DNA of 64,000 nucleotides, taken from contig CANJKZ010000460.1 in NCBI GenBank assembly GCA_947471745.1, forward strand, positions 487,001-551,000, written 5' to 3'. The translations under genes were made by a program, and so were the position numbers. Shown one piece after another: positions 54,653 to 64,000 of this stretch. A model generated the notes under the pieces. The model did not search any database. It was not told the DNA's origin and saw only the letters and a list, made by a program, of their open reading frames with translations. Each line of letters starts with the position of its first letter. The first letter of the stretch is position 1. The DNA comes from Closterium sp. Naga37s-1 (lineage: Eukaryota; Streptophyta; Zygnematophyceae; Desmidiales; Closteriaceae).

Positions 54653-56874
54653 TGAATCTGGACGGATTTTTGAAGGTGGTTTACATGTGAGAGTCCCGGC
54701 GTCCGCCGAGCCATTGATGGCACGCGAAACGAAACAAACCACGTCAGGTTAGAAGGGTTTATCAGTGCTATGTGGAGCAGTTTTAACTTTAGGGTAAGTA
54801 ACGCTGTCTGGTAGCTATTGTAGGAGAGAGCTGGAAGGGTACTCAGGTACGCAAGCCGTGGGCTCTGGCGTTACGAAAGATCCTTAGCGAGTTGATCATT
54901 CACGCCCACCACCAACACGCGCCTAAATAAATTCTATCCGCGGACCATGATTCCCTGTCCACGAGTCAATAAGTGCGGTTCGCGATCCGGCGAATGAACA
55001 ATCATGCACGGAGAACGGAAGGCAGGAAAAGTGGGTGAGTGGGTTGTGGACTGTCATGAGACATGCGTGACTGCTGACTGGTTGGAACAAACCAGAGCAA
55101 GAGAACCTAGCAGAGAGCCGTCAATGCGCATGCAGTCTCTCTATACCCTACATAACCTTACCAAGTTCTTTTTTCACGCTCTAAAACGTACACAACCTTG
55201 CTGAGACACACCATTTGGACACAAACAAAATGCTGAGGCTTGCGCCGTCGAGAAAGGTGAGGCGGAAAGGAAGTACATGAGAAAAGGTGAGGCAGGAGAG
55301 TGCTTTGCCCACCCCGTGCGAAAGTAACGCGCGAGCGACGACCATCATGCACAATGGGTTCTGACGTGGAGGGGGCACATTGGGCGAGGTCTGTGCTGCG
55401 GAAAGAACACAGGGTGTGTAGGTCGACGTTTGCGAACGAAGCACTTTCTGTTTTCGCGCAATGTGAGTAACACCGGCGTAAGTGAGTGAATTCTGTTTTC
55501 TCATTTATAACACCTTGCTGCAAGTGAGATATTGAATTCGGCACGACAACGACGTTTTTGGCAGGAAAACATATTATATGAACACTGCATTCGTCTCAAT
55601 GTACACAGTGAATTGAACATCCCTCATTTATCATTCTTCTCGATCACCTCGGTCCTCGAAACGGCCTCAGCGCCCATGTTGCCATCTGGACCGTACTTCC
55701 AGCAAATTCGCAACAGGCACGCCACGCACGAACCTCAGGGAAAACCGACTTCGATATAAGAACGCATAGAAGCTTGGAAAAGGCCCCACATTTCAGCCAC
55801 ACCAAACTCCAACAACCTTGGGATTGCCGAGATAGAAAGGCGGAGGAGGTTCAAAGGAGAGAAAACTGAAAAGACTGCTAATCAGCCATGGAGGATTGAG
55901 GTGGTTAGGTGACGGTAGGTGGTCCGCCATGGATAGTTGTTTACTGGATTACAGACTCTGTGGTTCGGTTAGTTAACAAAAGGGGATTGTCCTTAGTGTA
56001 GTGGATCGAGTACAATGGATATTGTCATGATGGTTTAGTGTGACTGAAACCGGTCGAAGAAATCAATTTTGGAGAAATAAGCACTAGGTTTCATTCGCCA
56101 TTGAAGGTCATAATCAACTTAGCAGGCGTGGATCGTCCTTAATTTATATCACCGTTCTACACGACAACTGCTTAAGTCTGGGTCGCCGGTGAGTAAGGCG
56201 CGAAATGACAGCACCTATGTCATGCTGACAAGCTTTCACTGTTTGGGACCCTCTTATTTTTGGTTTATCCCGGAAGCCAATGAAACTTGTTGTCCAAATT
56301 GAAGTATCGTTACCTCTGGGGCTTATCTCCTAGCTAAGGTATTAATGACGACGGTAAAAACAGCGTCAACTTAAGCATTGGCGCTCTTAACGTAGCTCCA
56401 TGTCGCAACTCCGTTTCGTAACGATTGATTTTTTCCTATGATTGTTTTCTGCAAATTTCATGCTCGCCTTAGTCATTGAGTACTAGCTAATGCGTTTACT
56501 ATAGCTTGTTGATTCGCTATTTTAAAAGGGACGAGATATGGGTTAGCCGTTCTTTCTTACTTGATTCAAATGTCACGGTCTATAATGGTCTGGAAGGGAG
56601 CAAGAGTATGTCTTTATCCTGTTCCAGCTGTAGAGAAACCGGAAAAACGCATTTATGTCTCTGGTGTTTTTCTTGTACTAAAACTGTTGCAGCTCTCGCA
56701 TTACCTTCTCGTCGCTTCGTTCAGGTTTTCCTTTATTCCGTCTCTTTCTTCTACTATTTTTTGCCGTCTTGCCCTTTCCGTTTCCATTTGCCTTGTCTCT
56801 TTCTCTAATTCCTTATTGCGGTTGTTTATTTTACCCGTACCTTCTCTTTCCCTCTCTCATTCTCTCAGAGCGCC
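54653..56874. other. Divergent intergenic region upstream of Pumilio and the coiled-coil gene
   Basis: 2.2 kb between two start codons facing apart. No gene, RNA or transposon was recognised; short frames at 55004-55204 and 55532-55759 look like noise. From about 56700 to 56868 the plus strand is pyrimidine-rich and ends CATTCTCTCAG directly before agcgccATG, so a 5' UTR intron with its acceptor near 56868 is likely. Confidence 0.6.
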
Positions 56875-59800
56875 ATGTCAGCGGCCCTCCTCGCGAGGCT
56901 ACGTGGCAAGCTGTCATTGGTCGCCGATAAGCTCCTTGAGCTTGACCAAGAGGCGCTACGCCCTTCGCCTCACAACCACCACAATGGCCACCGCACCCAA
57001 GAAGGAAGCAGGGTTACTGGTGGTAACCCAACTGCCTCCAACACCAGCAGTGACACCAGCACCAGTACGACCACCAGGGGAGGGAGCGGCGGCAGCACGA
57101 GCTCCGCCACGAGTAACCACAGTAACATTGGTAACCACATCGACGATGGTAACCACGTTACCACTGACAACCACCCGAAGAGCCCGATCCTTAACTCCCA
57201 AGTCCATGGCGTAATGGCGGTGACCGTGGCTATGGCCTTAGACGTGGATCGGGAGGTGAAGAAGATTCTTGACGACGGAGAGATGCTGCGAGGCCTATTG
57301 GGGCTCGCGACGGAAGGCGGAGGAGCAGAAGGAGGAGGCGGAGGAGGCGGCGAAAGAGGGGGAGAAGGGACGGATGCTCTACAAACAAAAGGAGGCTTGC
57401 TGGATCTGAACGGGAATGGAGTGCTTGCGCCGGAGATTCGCGCGTGTTTGGGTCGCATTGAAGCGAGGTTTGGCGGAGGGGGAATGACGGTTGAGGCGAT
57501 TGAAAATTGGGTGGATTCCCAGGTGGAGAGTAAGGGGTTGAGGGGTTCAGGAACGGTGCCAAGTGGTGGAGAAGGATTGGATAAGGTGAGCGCCTCGACG
57601 GCTGTGGGTGTGGTTGACGGGGCGAGCGAAGCAGGCGAAGTCGAACGAACTCTGATTGCGGAAGCGGAGCACCTGGGGGATGCGGCGGCTGTATCCGCCA
57701 CTGGCGAAAACTGGTTACCAGGTAAACTGCCGGGTCGCTCTTGCTCGGGGCCTGGCCTGGGGGATGCTCTTAAAGGAACGCTGCTTCAACTCTTGGAGAA
57801 GGAAGAGGCACGGCTGGAAGGAGGAATCCAACGGCTGGAAATCGATTCTGAGCGGAAGATCTGCGATCTGAGGGAGGAGATGGAGCGAGCGGTGAGCGGC
57901 GAGGGGAGGAAGCGGGAAGCTGAGCTGGACCGGATGGTGAATCTGCTTATAAAGGAGGCGGCGCACAGGCAACAGCTGGAAGAGGAGATTAAAGCCGTGC
58001 AGGACCAGTGGGCGAGGAAACTCGAGGAGACACGGGCGCAGCAGCAGGCGCAGCAGCTAGAGGAAATGGCTAGGGTGAGGAGAGAGATGGAGGAGATGAG
58101 AGAGCAATGGCAAGCGCAGCAGGCGCAAGCGAACGAAGCGCTGAGAGCAGAGAAGGAAGCGGTGAGGAAGCAGATGGAGCAGATGCGCGAGGAGTGGCGC
58201 GTGCAGCAGGCACAGGCGAACGAGGCTTTAATTGGTCCTATGGAGGAGATTCGCGAGGAGTGGAGAGCTGCGGGTCTGGGCGGGAGGGTGAAAAGGCTGG
58301 AGGAGCGGCTGGACGGGGTGGAGAGCGGTGAGCAGGACATGGAGAGCCGGATTCTGCAGAAGGTGTCGGAAATGCGGGTAGAGGCTGGGTTGGAGGTGGA
58401 TCGGGTAGAGAAGATCGTTAACGAGAAGGTGGATGGGCTGAAACAGGAGCTAGACGGGAGGATTGAGGGCAGTCAGCAGAAGGTGGAGCAGTTGGAAGAG
58501 CTTTGGATGGGTGCGGATGTACCTGGGATGGTTGCGAGGATTGAAACGGGGGTGAAGTGTAATAAGATTGTGATTGAAGCGGTGGATAGGCGGGTGCGGG
58601 AGCAGGTGGAGGGGCAGGAGAGGTTAATGGAGGAGGCTGAGAGGACAGTGAGGAGGGTTGAGGAGAGTGTGGGGGAGAGAGTGAGAAAGGTGGAGGAGAG
58701 TATGGGGGAGATAGTGGGTAAGGTAGAGGAGAGTGTGAAGAAAATAGAGGAGAGTGTGGGGGAGAGAGTGAGGAAGCTAGAGGAGAGTGTGGGAGAGAAG
58801 GTGGTGAAATTAGAAGAGGGTATGGAGGAGAGAGCAAAGAGGGTAGAGGAGAGTGTGATGGTGGGAGTGAGGAACTTAGAGGAGGTGGTTAAGGAGGTGG
58901 AGAAACTTGAAGAGAAGGGTGTACAGGAGAGAGTGGGAGAGGTGGCGGGTAGTGTTGAGGAACGAGTGAAAGAGATTGAGGGGAAATTGAAAGAGAGGTT
59001 GAAGAAGGTAGAGGAGAGTGTGGAGGAGCGAGTGAGAAAGATCGAGGGAGGTTTGGGAGAGAGGGCGAGGAAGATAGAGGAGTGTATGGAGAAGGTGGGA
59101 GAAGCAGAGAAGGGTATAGAGGAGGGGGTGAAAGGAGCAGAAGCGAGTGTGGAGGAGCGAGTGGGGAGGCTGGAGAGGAGTGTGGAGGAGAGTGTGAGGG
59201 AGCTGAGGGAAGAGATAGACGCTGTGGGACAGCAGGCTGCGGAGGTGGGGAGAGTGGTGTTGGAAATCAGCAAGGAGATCAGCAACAAGACTAGCAAGGA
59301 GGTTGCAGCAACAGCAACTCCTTCCCATCAGCAGCAGCAGCAGCAGCAGATTGAGGCGGTGATTGCAGTTGGCAGAGTGGTTGCAAAAGTAGCAGCCGAA
59401 CTTTCCAAATCGGTCAAATTTGCCAAATCCGGCACAGGAAGCGAGGGGGCGGAGGAGGGGAGTGGACTGCTGGAGCAGGTCGTTTTGATTGGTCGGGAGG
59501 TGGCGAGTGTGGGAGCAGCGATTGCTGCGGGTGTTAAGGAGCAAGAAGGAAGGAAAGAGGAGGTTCAGTGTCTAGAGGAGGTGGTGCTGATTGGTCGAGA
59601 AGTGGCCCACGTGGCAGCAGAAATTGCCAAGGGTGGAAAAGACCAGATGAGCGGAATCAAATCTGAGGAGATCAGATCTTTGATTGCAGCTGAGCTGGCA
59701 GCGGCTGGTGTGGTGCAGCAGCAGCAGCAGCAGCCGGAAGTAGCGGCAGCAGCTTTGAACGAACCTTCCAAGAAGTTGGAGCACCTGCAGAAGCTTCTAG

Positions 59801-60231
59801 AAGAGCAGCAGCACAAGGCTGACGTGGCAGCCGCTGACGTGGCATCCACGATCCAACAGCTGGCGGATAAAATCTCTGCGCTGGAGCTGAAGCAGGCGCA
59901 GACCACGTCAGCAGCAGCATCAGCCGCGTCAGCAGCGTCAGCCGCAGTTGCAGTCACCCACGCTGCGTTCCCCCGTGCTGCGTCCGTAGGGGCGAGCGTT
60001 CTCACCTCCCCTGGAGGCCCTAAGACGATCACAGCAGCGGCAGAGGCAGCAGCTGCGATTGTGGCAGACAGAGGGTGGGTGCAGCAGCAGCTGGCCGAGC
60101 AGGAAGTGAAGGTGCGGTGGCGTATGGAGGCTTTGCAACAAATGGCGAGTGTTGCCCTGGAGAAGGCGCATAAGCAGGCTGAAGAGGGCGCTGCGATTCT
60201 TGCAGCTGTGAAAGCAGCAGCAGGCGCAGCG

Positions 60232-60262
<31 letters not shown>

Positions 60263-61007
60263 GGGCTAGTGCAGGGGCGGAGAGGGGGGCAGCGGTAGGG
60301 GCAGTGTTAGGGACAACGGCTGGAAAAGAGGAAGGGGCAACTGAAGGGGAAGGGGCAGGGGCGGAGGCAGGAGAAGTGGCAGCGGCAGCAGCAGCAGCAG
60401 TGGCGGAGAGAGGGTGGGTGCAGCAGCAGCTGGCAGAGCAAGAGGTAAGGTTTGAGAGGCGCGTGCAGGGGATGCAGCGGATAGCAGAGTTTGGCGTCCA
60501 GCGGGTGGGACAGCTGGCGGTACGGGCAGCAGATTTCGACAGTATGCTGAAGCAGGTCCAAGAGGTGATGGCGGCGCTGGCTGCGCGAGTGCGGGGGGTG
60601 TTGGAGCAGCAGGTTGGGAGAAACGTGGAGATAGAAGCGCTAGTGGGGTGGAAAGCGAGGATTGAGGGGGTTTTGGAGCAGCAGGCGAGGAGAAACGCGG
60701 AGATAGATGTGCTAGTGGCACTGAAAGCGCGGATTGAGGGGGTTTTGGAGCAGCAGGCGGAGTGGAATGCTCGTGTTGATGCGATGATGAAGGAGGTGGG
60801 GGCGAAGGTTGGAGGGCTGGTGGAAGGGGAGGGTCGCTGTGTTACAGCCGTAGCTGCAGCAGTGGCAGAAACCGCAGCAGTGGCAGAAGCAGATATGGCA
60901 GCAGAGGCAGCAGCAGTGCCAGAAGCAAACGTGGCAGCAGGAGCAGCAGCAGCGGGGGCAGAAGAAGCAGACGCAGCAGCAGCAGCAGCAGCAGGGGCAG
61001 AAGCAGA

Positions 61008-61043
<36 letters not shown>

Positions 61044-62984
61044 GGCAGAAGCAGAGGCAGCAGAAGCAGCAGTGGCAAAAGCAGAGGCAGCAGCAGGGGC
61101 AGAAGCAGAGGCAGCAGCAGAAGCAGCAGGGTCAGAAGCAGAGGCAGCAGCAGCAGCAGCAGCAGGGTCAGAAGCAGAGGCAGCAGCAGCAGCAGCAGCA
61201 GGGGCAGAAGCAGAGGCAGCAGAAGCAGCAGTGGCAAAAGCAGAGGCAGCAGCAGGGGCAGAAGCAGAGGCAGCAGCAGCAGCAGCAGGGTCAGAAGCAG
61301 AGGCAGCAGCAGCAGCAGGGGCAGAAGCAGAGGCAGCAGCAGGGTCAGAAGCAGAGGCAGCAGCAGCAGCAGGGGCAGAAGCAGAGGCAGCAGCAGCAGC
61401 AGGGGCAGAAGCAGAGGCAGCAGCAGCAGAACGAGTTTCTTCAACACAGGCGACGGTGGAGGAAGCGGAGAAGGTGGGGGCTTCGGTGGAAGGGGAGGCT
61501 CCCTTTGTGTCTTCCATAGCTGCAGCAGAAGCCGCAGGGGAAGATGCGGAGGCAGCAGAGGCAGATTCAACAACAGAAGCAGCAGCGGAAGCAGCATCAG
61601 AAACACCACCAGCACCAGCAGTGACAGCGGAACCAGCACCAACGGCAGCAGAGTCTGCAGCAACAGCATCACCTGCCTCGACAGCAGAGGCAGAAGCTGA
61701 ATTATCAGCACCAGCAGCAGCGGCGGAAGTTGAATCATCTGCACCAGCAGCAGAGGCACCAGTCGAACCATCTGTTGCAGAGGCACCAGTCGAACCATCT
61801 GTTGCAGAGGCACCAGTCGAACCATCTGTTGCAGAGGCACCAGTCGAACCATCTGTTGCAGAGGCACCAGTTGAACCATCTGTTGCAGAGGCACCAGTCG
61901 AACCATCTGCACTAACAGCAGAGGCATCAGCAACAACATCACCACCAGTGTTTGTAGAAGCAGCAGCAACACCACCATCAGTGTCTGTACAAGCAGCAGC
62001 AACAACACCAGCAGAAGTGTTCGTAGCAGCACCACCACCACTGCCATCACCAAAACCGACAGCAACGTCTGTAGCAGCAGCAGCTGCATCGGTGTCTGTA
62101 ACTCCTGTCCCTTCTGTGACTTTTGCTGCAAGCCAGATGGATCTCCTGTGCCCTACACCCGGGGATGGAAGGGATTATGAGTTACATTTAGAGTCGCCAT
62201 CAGCAGCAGCAGTGGCAGCGGTAGCAAGCCAGATGGACCTCATGTGCCCTACGCCCCGGAATGTGGTGAAATTTGAATTGCCTCTGAAGTCAGCATCAGC
62301 AGCAGCCGCAGCCGCCGCAACAGAAGCAGCTTCAGCCGCAGCAACAGAAGCAGCAGCCGCCGCAGCAATAGAAGCAGCAGCAGCCGCAGCAACGGAAGCA
62401 GCAGCAGCCGCAGCAACGGAAGCAGCAGCAGCCGCAGCAATAGAAGCAGCAGCAGCCACAGCAACGGAAGCAGCAGCAGCCGCAGCAACGGAAGCAGCAG
62501 CAGCCGCAGCAATAGAAGCAGCAGCAGCTGCAGCAACGGAAGCAGCAGCAGCTGCAGCAACCGAAGCAGCAGCAGCCGCAGCAACAGAAGCAGCAGCAGC
62601 CGCAGCAACAGAAGCAGCAGCAGCCGCAGCAATACAAGCAGCAGCAGCAAGCCAGATGGACCTCCTGTGCCCTATCCCCGGAGATGTAGTGGATTCTGCA
62701 TTGCCTCTAGAGTCATCATCGGCAGCCGGGGCAGCAGCAGCCGCAGCAGCAGCGCCTGCATCCCCTCTAGCACCTACCCAGGAGCAGGAGAGTTCAGCTG
62801 CGACTCAGGAGTTGCCATCAGCAGCAGGAGCAGCAGCAGAAGCAGCAGTAGAGGAAGAAGCAACAGGAGCAACAGCAGCAGCCGAATTAGGAGCGGCAGG
62901 AGCAGCAGCTGCAGCAGCAGCAGCAACCCCTGCATCCCCTCTAGCGCCTACTCAGGAGCAGGAGACGTTAGGGTCAACTCAAGA

Positions 62985-63021
<37 letters not shown>

Positions 63022-63133
63022 ACAGGAGCAACAGAAGCTACAGAAGCGGCGGGAGCAGCAGCAGCAGCAGCGCCTGCATCCCCTCTAGCGCCTACTCAGG
63101 AGCAGGAGACGTTAGGGTCAACTCAAGAATCGC

Positions 63134-63171
<38 letters not shown>

Positions 63172-63283
63172 ACAGGAGCAACAGAAGCTACAGAAGCGGC
63201 GGGAGCAGCAGCAGCAGCAGCGCCTGCATCCCCTCTAGCGCCTACTCAGGAGCAGGAGACGTTAGGGTCAACTCAAGAATCGC

Positions 63284-63324
<41 letters not shown>

Positions 63325-63436
63325 ACAGGAGCAACAGAAGCTACAGAAGCGGCGGGAGCAGCAGCAGCAGCAGCGCCTGCATCCCCTCTAGCGCCTACTC
63401 AGGAGCAGGAGACGTTAGGGTCAACTCAAGAATCGC

Positions 63437-63477
<41 letters not shown>

Positions 63478-63583
63478 ACAGGAGCAACAGAAGCTACAGA
63501 AGCGGCGGGAGCAGCAGCAGCGCCTTCATCCCCTCTAGCGCCTACTCAGGAGCAGGAGACGTTAGGGTCAACTCAAGAATCGC

Positions 63584-63645
<62 letters not shown>

Positions 63646-64000
63646 ACAGGAGCAACAGAAGCTACAGAAGCGGCGGGAGCAGCAGCAGCAGCAGCGCCTG
63701 CATCCCCTCTAGCGCCTACTCAGGAGCAGGAGACGTTAGGGTCAACTCAAGAATCGCCATCGCCAGCAGCAGCAGCAGCAGCAGCAGAAGCAACAGGAGC
63801 AACAGAAGCTACAGAAGCGGACGGAGCAGCAGCAGCAGCAGCGCCTGCATCCCCTCTAGTGTCTACCCAGGAGCAGGAGAGTTCAGATTCGACTGAAGCA
63901 TCGCCAGCAGCAGATGCAGAAGCAGGAGCAGCAGGAGTAACATCAGCAGCAGAAGCAGGCACAGCAGGAGCAACAGCAGCCGAAGTAGAAGTAGCAGGAG
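56875..64000 (+). CDS. Very long coiled-coil and Ala/Gln-rich repeat protein, 3' end outside window
   Basis: One frame stays open from the ATG at 56875 to the window edge (at least 2375 codons) with no intron needed. Family not recognised. After a His/Thr/Asn-rich N-terminus, residues ~300-805 form a long coiled coil (LEKEEARLEGGIQRLEIDSE; REQWQAQQAQANEALRAEKE). Residues ~583-782 show an 11-residue repeat of the KVEESVGERVR type. Next come three VVLIGREVA-like segments, poly-Q (~819-825), two copies of RGWVQQQLAEQEV (~1067 and ~1180) and three IEGVLEQQ repeats. From ~1323 the protein is Ala/Glu-rich: AGAEAEAAA units, six APVEPSVAE nonamers (61750-61910), three SQMDLLCPTP motifs, AATEAAAAA nonamers (62320-62640) and ~50-residue units with PLAPTQEQETLGSTQESP (62930-63890). 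A structural or scaffold role is only an inference. Later introns cannot be excluded. Confidence 0.72.
58621..59220 (+). repeat. 33-bp coding repeat (11-residue periodicity)
   Basis: Degenerate 33-bp units read KVEESVGERVR, KLEESVGEKVV, RVEESVMVGVR and so on, with hydrophobic residues at fixed positions of the 11-mer. Hendecad spacing is known from coiled coils with little or opposite supercoil. The GAGGAGAGTGTG core recurs at DNA level, so the segment grew by tandem duplication. Confidence 0.8.
61750..61910 (+). repeat. 27-bp coding minisatellite (APVEPSVAE x6)
   Basis: Six nearly identical 27-bp units (gaggcaccagtcgaaccatc plus tgttgca) in the long coiled-coil gene. One unit has GTT for GTC and the last ends ALT instead of VAE. 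Confidence 0.9.
62320..62640 (+). repeat. 27-bp coding repeat of Ala with Thr-Glu or Ile-Glu
   Basis: About twelve units of gcagcagcagccgcagcaac plus ggaagca type encode AATEAAAAA or AAIEAAAAA. It is flanked on both sides by SQMDLLCP-type motifs. Confidence 0.88.
62930..63890 (+). repeat. ~150-bp coding repeat, seven units, with internal (GCA)n
   Basis: Units start at about 62928, 63071, 63221, 63374, 63521, 63695 and 63842, so spacing varies from 143 to 174 bp in steps of 3. All keep PLAPTQEQETLGSTQESP and ATGATEATEAAGA; the spacing changes come from the (GCA)n alanine run. The last unit has drifted to PLVSTQEQESSDSTEASP. Frame is preserved throughout. Confidence 0.92.

Noticed and set aside
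59565-61517. Minus-strand 650-codon Ala/Ser-rich frame opposite the coiled-coil gene
   Set aside because: It is the antisense shadow of GCA-rich coding DNA. The plus frame is longer, starts with ATG and has meaningful coiled-coil periodicity.
60842-62131. Minus-strand poly-Leu frame of 429 codons
   Set aside because: Antisense of GCA/CAG repeats read as CTG/TTG; no protein features.
62667-63896. Plus-strand Ser/Arg-rich frame of 409 codons
   Set aside because: Out-of-frame reading of the same GCA repeats (AGC = Ser); the in-frame product continues from 56875.

Overview
The window is nuclear DNA of a green-lineage eukaryote. The evidence is an ALDH12-type delta-1-pyrroline-5-carboxylate dehydrogenase, a Pumilio protein with the plant-type N-terminal region, AP2-domain proteins, and GT61 and TBL-like (PC-esterase) cell-wall domains, all in intron-rich genes. 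A streptophyte alga is my best guess (inference). No prokaryotic, organellar or viral gene was recognised.

Layout. (1) 1-30116, minus strand: P5CDH, 14 exons found, with the last ~65 residues expected beyond the left edge. A 420-bp hAT-like element with a perfect 8-bp target duplication (77-496) lies in its last visible intron. Intron 7 (4330-26465, 22136 bp) is about 99% one 38-bp tandem satellite of ~578 copies. (2) 31283-35938, plus: a four-exon gene for a 1273-aa protein that joins a GT61 glycosyltransferase to a GDSL/TBL-type PC-esterase. It is divergent from P5CDH and followed by three decayed copies of its own 3' end. (3) 37174-42603, minus: a 1265-aa protein with four AP2 domains (R1 incomplete) and AT-hook-like motifs. 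(4) 42822-43810, minus: a 220-aa double-AP2 protein, 218 bp upstream of gene 3. (5) 45244-54652, minus: a nine-exon Pumilio gene (1723 aa) with all eight PUF repeats and the canonical UGUAUAUA-type code. (6) 56875-64000+, plus: one open frame of at least 2375 codons encoding a coiled-coil, Gln- and Ala-rich repeat protein that runs off the right edge.

Two features stand out. The 22-kb satellite intron is built from a unit whose transcribed strand has no AG, no GT and no stop codon. Also, nearly every spliced gene carries short diverged tandem copies of its own exon-intron junctions (an acceptor plus the exon head, or an exon tail plus the donor). I call these splice-junction echoes; they seem to be a main way introns have grown here.

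Functional links are limited. The GT61-PC-esterase protein suggests coupled glycosyl transfer and acyl chemistry on a wall polysaccharide in the Golgi. The two adjacent AP2 genes look like a tandem duplication. P5CDH and Pumilio are housekeeping and unrelated to their neighbours. Exon boundaries were read by hand from splice consensus, phase and family similarity; all gene models given as complete sum to multiples of three.
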